Source: Danio rerio (taxonomy: Eukaryota > Chordata > Actinopteri > Cypriniformes > Danionidae). From it: a DNA stretch of 64,000 nucleotides. The stretch spans positions 43,557,501 through 43,621,500 of the forward strand of contig NC_133182.1 of NCBI RefSeq assembly GCF_049306965.1, read 5' to 3'. Both the position numbers and the translations under genes were made by a program. Shown in pieces: positions 1-13,821 of this stretch. Below the pieces are notes generated by a model. That model ran no database searches. It was not told where the DNA came from and was given only the letters and a program-made list of their open reading frames with translations. Positions within the stretch are counted from its first letter, which is position 1; each line of letters opens with the position of its first letter.

Positions 1-575
1 GCCTACCACATGGCAGCAACATAATTCATTTAGGCATGAAGACATGATCAAGACGATCTGCTGCAGTTTAAACCAAGCTTCAGAATGGGTAGGAAAGGTG
101 ATTTAGGTGTCTTTGAACATGGCATGGTTGTTGGTGCCAGACAGGCTGGTCTAAGTAATTCAGAAACTGTTGATCTACTGGGATTTTCATGCACAACCAT
201 CTCTAGGGTTTACAGAGAATGGTCCGATAAAGAGAAAAGATACATTAAGCAGCAGTTCTGTGGGCGTAAATGCCTTGTTGATGAGGTAAGAGGAGAATGA
301 CCAGACTGGTTTGAGTTGATAGTTAACTCAAATAACCACTCATTACAACTGAGGTAGGCAGAATAGCATCTCTGAGCACACAACGTGTCCAACCTTGAGG
401 CGGATGGGCTACAGCAGCAGAAGACCACACAAGGTGCCACTTCCGTCAGCTACGAACAGGATATTGAGGTTTAAAGTTGCACTTGTTGAATCTATGTCAA
501 ATAATTAAGGCAGTTCTGAAGGCAAAAGGAGGCCCAACCTGGTGCTAGAAAGGTGTACCTAATAAGTGAAGTTTC
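1..575 (+). mobile_element. Tc1-like DNA transposon, internally deleted copy 1
   Basis: This is a relic of a fish Tc1/mariner transposon, the family that ends in a CCTAATAAAGTGGCCGGTGA-type terminus. A reading frame from position 85 encodes the N-terminal DNA-binding part of the transposase (starts MGRKGDLGVFEHGMVVGARQ; helix-turn-helix around SNSETVDLLGFSCTTISRVYREW). Further on, GYSSRRPHK is readable out of frame. From about 483 the sequence jumps to the C-terminal coding end (LVESM, AVLKAKGGPTW) and the 3' end near 572. The whole catalytic DDE core is missing. By comparison with the family sequence I remember, the deletion joins two GCAC tetramers (479-482), which suggests microhomology-mediated loss. 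The left terminus lies at or before the window edge. It cannot be active. Confidence 0.85.
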
Positions 576-579
576 ACAA

Positions 580-960
580 ACTAAAAACGAGAGGAGCATG
601 TGATATGATTGAGCACGACTGGTGTCCCATCTGTAATCAGTATAAATCCAATCAGAGTGATTCAAGCTTACTATAAATAGATTATTTTCTCCCTATGCTC
701 TGTCTTTGTTTTGGAAAAATCCCCCCTTCCACCCTATCTCCTCCTTTTCCTCCCTTTTCTAAGGAAGAGCTCTCGAGACCTACCTGACCTCGGATCCCCT
801 TATATGCTTATTGACCACGTGGGAGCCTTGGGCTCAAGTATCTCCGAGCTTAGGGTTTCTCCTGAGACATCATGCCAAACCTGCTATAAACGCTAAGTAT
901 ATCTAAGTGGGAACTCTTGAAAGTGACCAGTGAGTGTATATCTAACCCCTGTTGCAGATC
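580..960 (+). other. Unidentified repeat-like or promoter-like stretch with TATA box
   Basis: This stretch is less AT-rich than its surroundings and has a strong TATA-like motif, CTATAAATAG, at 671-680, followed by a pyrimidine-rich run at 718-765. The overall look resembles the promoter part of an interspersed element, possibly an LTR fragment, but I see no matching terminal repeat or internal region in the window. A 61-residue frame here is not convincing as a gene. Confidence 0.3.
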
Positions 961-2236
961 TAAACACAAGTAAAGCTGGGGTGTAGAAGGGTCTCTGAAA
1001 ACGCACAACAGCTTAACAGAATAAAATGAGGCAGAGCATTTAAACTGATGAGGAGCAAGCTCATTGGCTGCCAAGGTGACAACAACTAATGTTCCATGCA
1101 GTTAATGACGCAGAAGCAGATTAGGTGACCTATCAGCCTGCACACACAGTTTCACAGAAGAAATTTCACAAAAGCATTTTTTGCACTGTACTTGGAATTG
1201 TAAAATATGAATATCGTCTCTCATATCTGTATATGTTTATGTATTTTATAATGTAGTGCAGTACATTTTAAATAGTGTTGTACATCTAATCAAATGTGTG
1301 TAGGTAAATTAACCGTCAAAAAAGACTACAAAAATATGCCTGCATATCTGCTTGTGTGAGTGAATGAATGGTGTCATTTTGTTTATTGTTTACAGCATGC
1401 ATATGCTCATGATGTTTTCCTCTGCCATCTCACTATATGAGGACATGAACACATTAACATCTGTTCAGTCACATCACAAGCGTGGGGGAGAGATAAATAC
1501 ATCACAAACTCAAGTATCTTCACACAAACTGTCAGATGAAAGCATAATGGCACAAGTACAATGAAAACTGCTCAACCTAAACATACATATGCATATGTAT
1601 ATAATATAATATAATATAATATAATATATATATAGGTTTTGACATTGCTTTGACTTTTCTTTATATTTACTATTTTAAAATGTGCATAGAACAGGTTTAG
1701 TCACATGTTGAATGTGTAACTCATTGTGTCAGTTCCCACATTGTTATAATATTACACTATTACAATATTATTATAGTAAAATACTGTATTATTATAGTAT
1801 AGTCAGTTATTATGAGACATTTACATCATAATTTTGTAAGTCATTCATTCATTCAAATTATTTTATATCATCTGAATTCAAGCTGGAGGAGTTTTTTGGT
1901 TATACCAAAATATAGTGTGTTGATGACTGAATTTAACAGCAACATTTTTAAACATCTATCTACTGAATATTGATTAGCATCTGTTAACTGTTCCCAATAT
2001 AGGTTCCCAGCTGAAATATAGTGAATCATGTCAAGGATATGTAAGAAGACAACACTAAAACAACTGCATTATTTCAGTGAAACAAAGATATCAGTAAAAC
2101 AACAGCTCACCAAAACTGAAAAAATTTCAGTTGTATTATATAGTTATATTTCCTCTCCCCATGTCATTACAAACCAGTTTGTTTCTTTATAGTTATTATG
2201 CGCTTTAATTTTTTGGATGAACAGCATCTTTCTTTG
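961..2236. other. AT-rich intergenic DNA, no gene seen
   Basis: No convincing coding frame, RNA gene or terminal repeat is visible. The only structured part is a short (TATAA)n tract near 1600-1636. Confidence 0.6.
1600..1636. repeat. (TATAA)n/(TA)n microsatellite
   Basis: About five tandem copies of a TATAA pentamer run into a short TA stretch. Confidence 0.9.
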
Positions 2237-3751
2237 CGCTGCAAAAAACATTAAAAAAAAATTAATTCTTACTTAGTTGTTGTCTTGTTGTCTAGTCCAA
2301 ATATTTAACAATTCTCAAACAAGAAGCTTTTTCTACATAGGTAAAACATTGTTTTGTTTTGAAAAAAAAAAAAGTGAGTTTTTCCCTTCAAGCAAAATTT
2401 TTATTAAAATTAATTAGATAATTAAGTAGATAATTTTGGTATATCATTTTATAATGCATTAATTCATTATTATGCATTACAAAGTTATATTTTGGTTTTG
2501 GGGGTCTCAAACAACAGTCTGATATGCATGCAAGGTCAAAAAACACTTTCATCATCTTATAATATGCATTTATTTTTGCCTAATTATCTCAACTAATCCA
2601 TATGATTCGTTCAGCAATTCATTTGTACCCAAACCCTCCTTAGCATGATGCTAATATGCGCTGATTGGTTCGATGACTGTTATGATTGGTCGACTGTGTT
2701 CAGTAGGAGACATGTCCACCATGGCTTATCAACCATTTTGAAGTAGTCAGAGTGCAGAGTATATGTTTGAGCTCAATGCAGGAGTGCATTAAAAATGCAG
2801 TTAAACAGCAGCATATTGCTGTATTCTTAACCATAAGTAAAAACAAAAACACGCATTTAGTTTTAATCCACACAGCGGCAAAAAAAAAGGCTATTTTGAA
2901 ACTTGACCGCCGCACAAATGTAGGAACAGCTGACGCTGGCCATAGCAAAGACAAATGGCAGAGTATTGCAAGCTCATAAACACATTTAAATCCATAAACA
3001 AAATGTCACGCGTCACGTTTTTAACATGGTTTTAGATGTGATATGAGAATATAAAGACTTAACCAGATACGGTACAAGAGGTTACAAGTAACATTAAACG
3101 TAATTAAATACACATTTTGCAAGCTAGAGAAAACAAGGAACCATTTTAATCACACTTACTTACACTTATGAAATAAACAAAGAAACTGGTTCATGAACTA
3201 AATAATGCTGAAGTATTTTTGCTAAATTAAACCTTAACCACTGGCTCTTCATAGCCTCATCTTCTGGTAGGGAAAATAACACTAACTTTCCCTCATACTT
3301 CAGAACACAGCATCTATGCGATTTGATTCAACAGGGATCTACAGCTACAGCGCACTTCCTCTTTTTTTTTTTTTTTTTTTTTTTTGCAGTGGGGCCAGGG
3401 GTTTTAATTTCCCTGGGTCTGTGTACGCAACAAATGGGCGGGGCTTAAGTTCCATGCCAACACGACTAAAGTCATTACCGCAGCGATTTGTTCAAACCAC
3501 TATGAGTTGACTCTTTTATAGATGAATCAATAGTTTTAAACACGGCACATTTTCAGATTTAAGCCTTAGCTGCATATTTGACTTCACTTAGAGCTGTGGT
3601 ACACACTGCATTGAAGGTCATTTTCTAAAACCCATAATAGGGGCTCTTTAACACAAGACAATATGTTTTACTTGTCTAGAAAGGGCTTTTTGATTGAACA
3701 ATTATCAGATATTTGGACTAGAAACAAGATAAAAACATCTATTTTGCAGTG
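2237..3751. mobile_element. Nonautonomous DNA transposon with long inverted ends, interrupted by a second element
   Basis: The left end (about 2237-2375) and the right end (about 3652-3751) are imperfect inverted repeats of each other. Both contain TTGTCTAGTCCAAATAT-like and GTAAAACATTGT-like blocks and both start with a CACTGCAAAA-type terminus (CGCTGCAAAA on the left, TTTTGCAGTG on the right). This is a common fish miniature-transposon signature. It encodes nothing recognisable. A different element ending in CCCATAATAGGGGCTCTTTAA occupies most of its interior, so this one is the older insertion. I see no clear target-site duplication. Confidence 0.7.
2490..3651 (-). mobile_element. TTAA-type nonautonomous DNA transposon nested in the 2237-3751 element
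   Basis: The right terminus CCCATAATAGGGGCTCTTTAA abuts the outer element's right inverted repeat. The body, including ATGCAAGGTCAAAAAACAC and CTTATAATATGCATTTATTT, resembles an abundant zebrafish nonautonomous element with TTAA target sites (Kolobok-like; family assignment from memory). The left end looks truncated because no matching TTAAAGGG-type terminus is visible near 2400-2500. A poly-T run lies at 3363-3385. The short frames inside are not genes. Confidence 0.6.
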
Positions 3752-4880
3752 TAACTCACATTTAATGTAAAAGTTAGTAATATTATCCTGTTATACTCAG
3801 CCCAATTCTTTTTAAAAAAAGCTGCATTACCCAGCTCTGAGTAAACTGTATAAAAATACATGCAGAATCCAGATTCTACAGCAACGGTATACCCTCTATA
3901 CACTCTTGAATGTGCTTGAGCAAAAAAGCACTTCAACTAATCATAACTTTTTCCGACACTTAACGTAACTCTCTGCATGAATGAATACTTACAGTAGCTC
4001 AGTAAGAGGTGCCTGCAGAGCACCATGATACATGCTGCAGTTCACTATTCACCCAGAAGAAGAGTTCTTTATTGGGCTGACAGGCCTCTTGAATAGTGGG
4101 AGGAACACAGTGAGATCAGATCACAGAGCCAGCGTAGAGAGGCTTCTTTGCAGTGCTCTAAAGGGGCACATTTTCCATAATCTTCTCTTCCTCCTCCCAC
4201 TTTCTCTCTCCTCCCATCTTGTGCTTTTCAAAGTGTCCAAAGTTCTTTTTTTTTCTTTTTGTCATGTCAGAAAAATATATGACAGTGACAAAGGCACCTT
4301 TGTGTCTAAGAGGGAAATGGATGAAAGGAATGGAAGAGAGGAAATAAAAATAACTAAATGAAGGCTGAAAGATGCCTCAGAGAGACATCAAGGTGGAAGA
4401 GAGAGGCAGGTGGTATGATCTACCTAGTAAACAACCATTCTTACCATGAGCCTCTGTCAGCACAAGCCTTTGATGTGGAGAGGCAGAAAGAGCTACAACT
4501 TCGCAATATGTTCTTATAGTCACATTCTTCCTCTGTAAAACTAGGAGAAAAATCTATTTCAGGCTTTGGAACATTAAAAAAACGTGTTTGTATATCACTT
4601 TTATTTCTCTCAGAGTATGATCAAGGTAGCCAGTTTTCATTTGCACAGAGAGAAGACCCACAATCCTGTGAGAGGAAGGTGCGAACTGATAAAATGGTGT
4701 TGTAGAGACCTGTGGGGGAAAATAGATGTTATGTATGATCGTGTGCGGGTTGTTTTGGCATTAAAAATCACTGGTAAACTGTAATGTGAATATACTACCA
4801 TATAAGATTTGGCCTTTTGTGCAAAAAAAAAAATCTATTTAATATGCTGCACATAGGCAAAATGAATATAATTTGTCTAA
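3752..4880. other. Intergenic DNA, possibly single copy, no gene recognised
   Basis: The longest frame here (4032-4361, plus strand, 109 residues) starts without supporting context, crosses a T-rich tract and has no recognisable domain. I treat it as chance. No terminal repeats or RNA genes were found. Confidence 0.5.
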
Positions 4881-4881
4881 A

Positions 4882-5340
4882 ATGAGTACACTCCATTTTG
4901 AAAATAAATATTTTGATCCATTTCTCAGTGAATATAGATAACATATTGGCACATTTGAACAAAACAGATTTATTTAACAGATATATTTATTAAAATAATA
5001 TTTTAGTCACAGAACATCTTTAGAAATGGAAAGATAAATTCATGCAAAATATTGCACAAATAAAAAAAAAAAAATACAAACTACAACATTCCAACAGAAT
5101 TGTATATATTTTAGTTTCTCTTCATTTTTGCCATTTTTGAAAGTGTTATTTAATATTTTCCAAAACATTCAAATTTGACCTGATAACTTTTGAAACCTTA
5201 TTGTAAGTTATTTTGTAAGATTAGCTTCCAGTATTGACTAAACCAATGTATATGCACAAATATAATATTGTAAAGCATCCCATAGAAAACATTAATTTAA
5301 ATGAGAGATTTGAGGGGGGTGTACTCATATATGCTGAGCA
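4882..5340. mobile_element. Miniature inverted-repeat transposon, TGAGTACAC-type ends
   Basis: The left end TGAGTACACTCC (4882-4893) is mirrored on the right by GGGGGGTGTACTCAT (about 5314-5328), followed by ATATGCTGAGCA. The interior is AT-rich and non-coding. This end sequence is one I associate with an abundant zebrafish nonautonomous DNA element. The superfamily is uncertain. Confidence 0.55.
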
Positions 5341-5799
5341 ATGCATGGAGTGATTGTATCAAGCATGGTTCGGTAAATTACAACTCTTTAAATGAAAAAG
5401 AAAATTGTAAAATCATTAATAAATACCTCAGGTCTAATTTTACAAGTAGGCATTTTAGTAAATGACAATCATTGCTTTCATCCATACATTTCAAAATACA
5501 TAGGAGTTTGATACATGTTGACACTGGAGACCTTGTCCTTTGGTGTCACATTATATGGTAATTTTAAATTAGCTATAACAGCTATACAGTTGTTAAGTTT
5601 TGTTATAGCTTTAGTACAGTATGACTCCCATTTATTGAAAAAGTCCAACTACCTGAAAAGTCATGGAGGAAAAAAATATATTATGCGTTACGTATAAAAT
5701 AATTAGCACTAAATGAAGATAATTGTCTAACAGTGAAGATAAATCACTCTCATGAAATGTAGATATTACTGATAGTTATTTTTCTTAGTTTTTGCCATA
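5341..5799. other. AT-rich intergenic DNA, nothing recognised
   Basis: Only short chance frames are present. I see no repeat ends or RNA gene. Confidence 0.5.
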
Positions 5800-6035
5800 C
5801 ACACATACAGTACAGTATTTTACCTTTATGTACTGTTTGGTAGGGAGACAACGTTTTTTTTTCTTTCTCTAACTTACTGTTGGTGGCTGTTTTTGCCCCA
5901 TTGACTTCCATTATAATCAAATTTTTTTTACAAAAAACCATGACACCATATGATCATGCATTTTTGATTGTTTTCCCTGTTGGGAAAAGGTAAAAATTGT
6001 CATTTTGGCACCATTAACCCTTTAGAAAGGTCTGT

Positions 6036-6073
<38 letters not shown>

Positions 6074-6345
6074 TTTCGGGATTTTATAGGAGTATAAAAG
6101 CAAATGAAAGTGTGTGTATGTGTGTGAGAGTGACCTTTGTCCACCTACCTTTATGTGTCTTAGAACTACATGGAGTAAACAAAAACTTAAACAAAGACTG
6201 TGTATTTATATACTATCAAATGTGGTTAAAATGGAGGTCAATGGAGCAAAATCAGCCACCAAAAGTAAATTAGGGGAAAAACATGAAAATTTAACAATGC
6301 ATTAAAGCCAATGTTGTTACTAATCGTTCGCATGTCCAAGACTGT
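5800..6345. mobile_element. Probable palindromic miniature transposon with internal poly-A
   Basis: The plus-strand block at about 6228-6280 (GGAGGTCAATGGAGCAAAAT, then CAGCCACC) matches the reverse complement of about 5868-5915 (GGAAGTCAATGGGGCAAAAA, then CAGCCACC). This gives two inverted copies around a 34-nt poly-A run (6038-6071). The GTCAATGGGGCAAAA block is frequent in zebrafish nonautonomous DNA elements. Exact ends were not resolved. Confidence 0.45.
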
Positions 6346-8120
6346 AATAAAAGGTAAAAATAAAAAATTCAGTCCACAGTTACATTTTGTACTGAAAATA
6401 AATAAGTAATTTTGTGTGTATTTCCATCAAATCAGTAACATCATTTGTGAACTTGTCAATTAAAGGTTAAAATCCTGTGATTTTCTCATCAATTTAGTAG
6501 TTTTGACTGAGGACTGAAGTTGATTAACAGATTTATGCAAAAAAAATAATAATAATAAAAAATCTGATAATTTTTTACAGAAGTTTAATTCAGTGAATGT
6601 TTTCATATCTAACTTTGTACATTTGAACAGTGTGCAAGGGATAAGGTACAATTCAGTAAAATTGTTTCAAAATAAAAATAAAAAATGTGAAAATAACAGA
6701 ATTAGACTTACATCAATCTATCAATTTCTTTATTTAAAAACTGTTACTGTTATATACTCGCAGTAGTATTAATTTATAAGCTTCAGCTTTGTTAATTTTT
6801 TTTTCACATAAGCTTTTTTTTTTAATAACCATTAAAAATCAGACTTGTGATATTATTACACCAATTAATTATTTACCTAATTCCTAAAAAATAATTCATT
6901 TTTTATTTGTTAATTTTCACTGTTATACACTTTATTGTATTAGTGTAAAATAGCAACCCCTAAATAAATACATTTAATAAAATAAATTCCAACTAAAAAA
7001 GACACCAGAAGCCTGCAGGGGAAGGATGATTAAAAACAATGTTGCAAAAAATAAGGATTAATTGGGCAGACCAATCAAACCAGATTCCTGATTACATGGC
7101 ATAACTTCACGTTATTTATGTATTTTACTTTTTTTTTTTTTTACTTGTCTAATTCTTATAGCACCTCCATAAGTTACTGCAGGCTCATAATCACATCATC
7201 TTATTGGCAAGGCATGATGGCTTAATCTTCCAGATCAGGCAATGCTAATGCTTACATTTCAAGCTGATTTATTGAGAGTTCCAATTATATCATGTAACCC
7301 AATCATTAAAGGTAAAATAAAGCATATCCAAGTTGAAGTACTTAAACAGTTCCAATATGTTTTAGGTGTAGGGATATGCTGAACACAGAATCAATCCACT
7401 GCAGTGTGAAAAAATACAGTCTACTGTGTGCTGTGGCACTGCTGTGGTCAGCCCTTGAAAAAAAAAAATGTGTGACATATATCGAACCATAGCCTACATG
7501 TTAAATGTCTTGAATGTGAATGTCACAGAAGGTCATTCATAGCTTATGTTATACAACGTAGCCCTGGGGAAAAAAGGAAAAAAAAAAATACAGCAGCTTG
7601 CACTCAGAAAAATCGACTGATTGGAGGACAAACAATCTGACTCAAGTGCCAGGTGGAAATGAGAGGGATGGCCCCTCTGTGAGACTTGCATCAGTTGCTG
7701 GACTTTGGTCATTGCAACATGCTGCACTATTGTGCTTGATTGCAATTTACGGAGAGTCACGATGACCAGGTTGGGGTATTAACAACACCACGTAAACACA
7801 TTCATTAAAATGAAATAAAAAGTGTAAAGGGTCAATCTCTAAAATTTTTCAGTCTTAAAAAATACTTTAATTTTCTGATCTGTTCCTAATCAAATACACA
7901 TTACCTTACTTAAGTAGTAGTACTTAAATAGTAGTTACCTATATCTACAAAATAACAGGCAGTTAAAACTATTTTAAAATGTTTTTTAGTGCCTGAATGC
8001 ATGATTAAGGTGTAAAGTTAATGTAAGCTCAAACTATTTTCATTATTATCCTACAAAAAAAAAAAAAAAAAAACTTATCAAGTTGCCATTTCTAATAAGT
8101 GTCTAAATAGATAACAAAAC
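6346..8120. other. AT-rich intergenic DNA, no gene seen
   Basis: Homopolymer A and T runs are frequent. No coding frame of interest, tRNA-like fold or element termini were recognised. Confidence 0.55.
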
Positions 8121-8301
8121 TTAGGCCCAGTTCCCTATTGTCCTCCCCATTTCTTAAGGCTGATTTATACTTTTACCTGGCTCCGCGTCACGGACCTTTA
8201 AATCAAACTTTGATGCATCACTTGCTTTTGTTCATATCTTGGACAGTTTTACCTGTTAAAGTGTATTAACGTATTAATGATAACAGAACATGGGTTGCTC
8301 T

Positions 8302-8305
<4 letters not shown>

Positions 8306-8379
<74 letters not shown>
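8306..8379. repeat. (TA)n microsatellite
   Basis: About 37 uninterrupted TA dinucleotides are followed by a short T run. Overlapping frames encoding YIYI are by-products. Confidence 0.97.
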
Positions 8380-8387
<8 letters not shown>

Positions 8388-8609
8388 TTTATTTTGGCAA
8401 AAATAAAAGCCAAAAAAAAAAGTACACTTACTAAAAAATACAGATGTTTTTTTTTTAAATTTAATCGACTCCACAATTGACACATTACTGTTTGGCTAGT
8501 TTTTGTCCTTTACTTATATGCAAAAAAGCAACAACTCTTCAACATTCCTGACAATTGTCACCAATAAATTCTGTTAAAACAGGGCACCAGTATATTGTAA
8601 ATGGATAAG

Positions 8610-9063
8610 TAAGCCCACCCGGAATCCGCGCGTAGAGAATTCTGCAGATTTTTTGCAGATTTTCTGCAGATTTCTGCCGATTTTTAGCCCATCATTATTT
8701 CTGTTTATTTACTTGAGTAAATGTGTGTAAATCTATATTTATTCAGTTTTTAATTAATTTCAGTAATATTATTGACTAATGTGAAAATTTTCATCTGATT
8801 TATGTACAATGCAGTTTGTACAGTAATATTTTCTGTCTTTTACTAGATGTATTATATGACAAACTTGCTTTATTTATAAAGTAATTCTAATTGGATTTGC
8901 ATTTTAAACAATAAATAAAAGTTAAAAAGATAATATTTTTTAATTCATATATTTAGGTTTTAGTTATGATACTCCCAAAATAATTCCGCAGAAATCTGCA
9001 GACTTTTACCAAAATTCTATGCAGAAATAGCAAAAAAATGTCCGCAGATTCGGTCTGGTCCTA
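8610..9063 (-). mobile_element. hAT-like miniature transposon (CGGAATCTGCG ends), full-length copy
   Basis: The ends TAAGCCCACCCGGAATCCGCG (left, 20 of its bases: AAGCCCACCCGGAATCCGCG) and, read on the minus strand, TAGGACCAGACCGAATCTGC (right) are inverted repeats. Octamers TGGATAAG (8602-8609) and CCGATAAG (9064-9071) flank it and match at 6 of 8 bases, as expected for an aged 8-bp hAT target duplication. The subterminal regions are rich in CTGCAGATTT words. The same family, truncated at one end, recurs in every long header of the tRNA array except one (36036, 39728, 49052, 53386, 57736, 63047). Confidence 0.7.
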
Positions 9064-9767
9064 CCGATAAGTTCAAATATTATTTTCCTGTTAAAAATAA
9101 TTTGTTCCTTAATTTTAGTTTTGTAGCTATTAAATTGTTTTAAATTCAAAATTGTAATATATACATCAGTGTTAAACCTATAAATGGTGGAAAAACATAT
9201 TTCTGTAAATGTGACACTATCATCGGTGTCCACTTTTGCCGTGGCCTCTTTTGGCTTTAACAAACTTATCCGTCAGGTTTTTCCAAACTTTAACAAAAAC
9301 CTTCTTCCTTTCCCACTGCTATTGCAATTTCTAGCCAATAATTATTGGCCATCTGGTCATCACGGACTGACAAAAGTGTGTCTGCACAGTCAAACTTTTT
9401 TCAGACAAAATCGCTTCAAAGTGTTACATATTCAACTCAAATCAAATGCAGCGCGCTAGTGAACGTGTCGAGTGTAAATCAGACTCTAGGGATACATTTT
9501 AAAACCCTTCATCTTTTGACTCTGTTTCAAGGGCCAAGGGGAAGGGAAAGGAGTAGGGGTACAAAATAGAATTGGGCCTTAGGTACTATATGACTAAAAA
9601 TCACCAAGTTGAATAGTTAACCCTCATATTATATCCTTTTTAAAATCCTTATTTATAATCATGAACATGCATACAAAGTTTCAATATGTGGATGTTTGAA
9701 AACAGGAATAGCATTCGTGATATGAATAACAACTGTTCCTGAATGCTTAATACTTGTTAAGTATATA

Positions 9768-9823
9768 AATGCTTATATATGTGAGAGCTAATTATAATGC
9801 TTATATATGTGAGAGCTAATTAT
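9768..9823. repeat. Perfect 28-bp tandem duplication
   Basis: The 28-bp segment starting AATGCTTATATATGTGAGAG is present twice head to tail (9768-9795 and 9796-9823) with no difference, so the duplication is young. Confidence 0.95.
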
Positions 9824-9829
9824 GAACTA

Positions 9830-11337
9830 ATAATATTAAATATTGTTTTCTGTTTCAAAGCTGATCTTTGTGTAGTTTCTCTTAGTTGATGTTTGGTGAT
9901 TTGCAATGGATTTATTAATACATAGAAGGGTTAACTCATCTACCTGTATAGTCCACTTTAATATTTGGGCTTGTGTAAGCTATTTAGACTCATACTTTAC
10001 AACTTTTTACGTTATGAATTTGTTATGAATTTTTAAAGAAGATTTAAGTAATTGTCTTTTTGAAAGGACACTGAAACTCACATGCTATATTATAAAAACT
10101 TTGTTGTCACGTTTTAACACTGCTAAATATTATGTTGAACATAACAAACTGCTGATGGTTGATTGACATGTCAGCCAGACAGTACTTGAACAGTGAAATG
10201 GCTAATGAAAGCTGCAAAGAAGTCCAGACCTGCTGTGAGTCTGAAAGTCTGGCTTTATGAGGCTCGGATGATGCAAATTTCTGGGTTAGCCTACAAAAAT
10301 GCCATCCCTTCAGTGCTCTATTGAGCCTGGCACAATATCACATTGTTAATTTGTACATTACCTTAAAACATTTATAAGAGCCATATTTGATCAGCGTTGT
10401 TTTATGATTAAAGATGATGTATCTCAGTGTTCTGAATTTTGATGGTAAGATCCAAAGCTCCCTAGCGCTTTTCTTTTGATTCTTTGTTTGCGTCTGAATC
10501 AGATCTTCTTTTGACAGCTCGTTGCTTCCAAAGGAAATCTCTCCCTGAGCTCACGGTGAGAAAGCCTTGTTTTCCGGTTAATGAATATGCAGCGATTATT
10601 AAAACAATCTAAGTCTCCTACAGTGAGGTAGAAATCAATGTAGATCAGGTTTTAATATTTCATATCAACCACAGATCTCCATAAAAAATAGAAAAGATAT
10701 CTGTGATATCTTAAAATTATCTAAAGAGGAAAAAGTCAAATTGATTAAATCACTTTGTCCTCGCACGTCCTGACTTGTTGATTCTGGCCTTGCTGTAGGT
10801 CCACTGCTGAGCTTTTTTCATGTACAAATAAAATCTCCTTGATAGCTAAAACCCTTTACAAGTGAGGTGAAACTGGCATACCTACGGTCAAATGTATGAT
10901 TAAAGACACAAAGACTCATGACTAAGGTTCTTTGATTCAGAACAGATACTTTATTTATTTTTTTACCTCACTGAGAAATATCTGTAGCAGCTTTTGATCT
11001 CAAATAAAGCTGCGAGAGTAGCCATAATTCAGATTTTTCATTGGAAACAAACATACTTTTCAGCTTTGTTTGATTCTGCCTTCCAATATATCAAAGCCTT
11101 TATCCACTGCATCTCTTTCTGAAATCAAAGCCACACTGTCACAGAAGCAAAAATTCAGTCCTTCTATAGATGACCTTTAATAATAAGAGATATACTGTAG
11201 GGAGAGAGCTATTACATTAGATTCTCTTTTCCTATTATTATGTATTATTAGCTAAAGATATTTATACTAAAACTGAATTTGTGAGTCTAAAAGAGTCTCT
11301 CATATTCTTTTGTTCATTATTGTTTTTATGCATACTC
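9830..11337. other. Apparently single-copy intergenic DNA
   Basis: No transposon ends or coding frames are seen. About 10441-10700 has balanced composition and no low-complexity runs, and it includes GGTTAATGAATATGCAGCG. This is the texture expected of a conserved non-coding element, but that cannot be shown from one genome. Confidence 0.4.
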
Positions 11338-12837
<1,500 letters not shown>

Positions 12838-13821
12838 ACCAGTGGTATTGCTAGACCCTATTCACTGGGGCACGTGCCCTAGTAAAAATCTGCTGTGCTC
12901 CAGTATAGCTGTTCTTCTATAAAATGCCAAATTTGAGTAAGATTTTACTTGATTTGTTAGTTTATTATTTTAGATAAAATAAAAAGTACTTTTATACAAC
13001 AACCGCTGGAGCAGTTTATTTAAAGTACTAACTGACGTTTTTGCATGCGAACAGAAATCAAAAGCCGGCCATGCTCTTCTGAGTGTTTACTTTTAATTTA
13101 ACGTGCAGCCACAGTCCAAACTAAAGTGTCGGTGCAGCTGAGGTGGGCATCGCAGACAGAAGTGTTCGTGTTGGAATGCCTTTGAGGTGGGCTATGCAAC
13201 AATGATGAAACCAGGACTTGAAGAGGGCTAGCAGGCACATGTAAGCTGTAGAAGCACTTTTATACTGCACTAAAATCTTTTTTGTGTCTTTTTTTTTTCT
13301 GTTGCTGTTACGTGCCCTCACATAATCAGGAGTACACCAGACGTTTTGTATCCCCACCACTTCAAGTACTGGACAAAGCTAAAAGTTTTTAAATAATGTG
13401 ATTCTATTTTTACTCATGTAGATTGACTTCAGGAATTTATTTGAGGGACGCAGACAAAATGCAGAAAGGAGAGATGAATCTCAGGTGAGTAAGATTTGAT
13501 AATTTTACTATTAGCCAGATCATAGCAGCATTAGGTCTCAGACAAACTTGGCTGAGGTACACGATGAGACAAGAAAGGCTTCACCATCTTGCCATCTTGT
13601 CAGTTCAGAGAGAAGAACTTGAGTCAGAATAGAAGTGATTGATTGTTTTGTTAAAATGAAGAATAGGTGGTAGAGGTTGATGCTTAATTGAATCTCCATA
13701 ACCTGGACTTGGCTTAAGAACTGAGAACTGAGAAATAGATTTTTTTTTTTGTTTTTTAAACAAATGCTCTTTATACTTGTCATGAAATGGCTGGTCTCTA
13801 TAAATGTTGTAATTGTATACT
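12838..13821. other. Intergenic DNA; possible left part of an interspersed element
   Basis: GGTATTGCTAGACCCTATTC followed by GGGGCACGTGCCC resembles the start of a fish interspersed repeat. A GGGGGGCCTGTGCCCTAAT motif near 14622 could be its far end. If so, the miniature transposons at 13822-14500 inserted into it. Support is weak. Confidence 0.3.

Larger units (their letters stand above)
8124..9578. mobile_element. Harbinger-like nonautonomous transposon with nested insertion
   Basis: The left end GGCCCAGTTCCCTATTGTCC (from 8124) and the right end, which reads GGCCCAATTCTATTTTGTAC on the minus strand, are terminal inverted repeats. A trinucleotide TTA sits directly outside each end (8121-8123 and 9579-9581). 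A 3-bp TWA target duplication is typical of PIF/Harbinger elements. The end sequence resembles the fish repeat beginning AAGGCCCAATCCCAATTCTA. The interior carries a long (TA)n tract and a second miniature transposon (8610-9063). No transposase is encoded. Confidence 0.65.

Noticed and set aside
4032-4361. 109-residue plus-strand frame
   Set aside because: Low-complexity and T-rich content, no domain and no supporting context.
8274-8485. Frames rich in YIYI/IYIY
   Set aside because: By-products of the (TA)n microsatellite; the same holds at 26388, 29405, 33064 and 14071.
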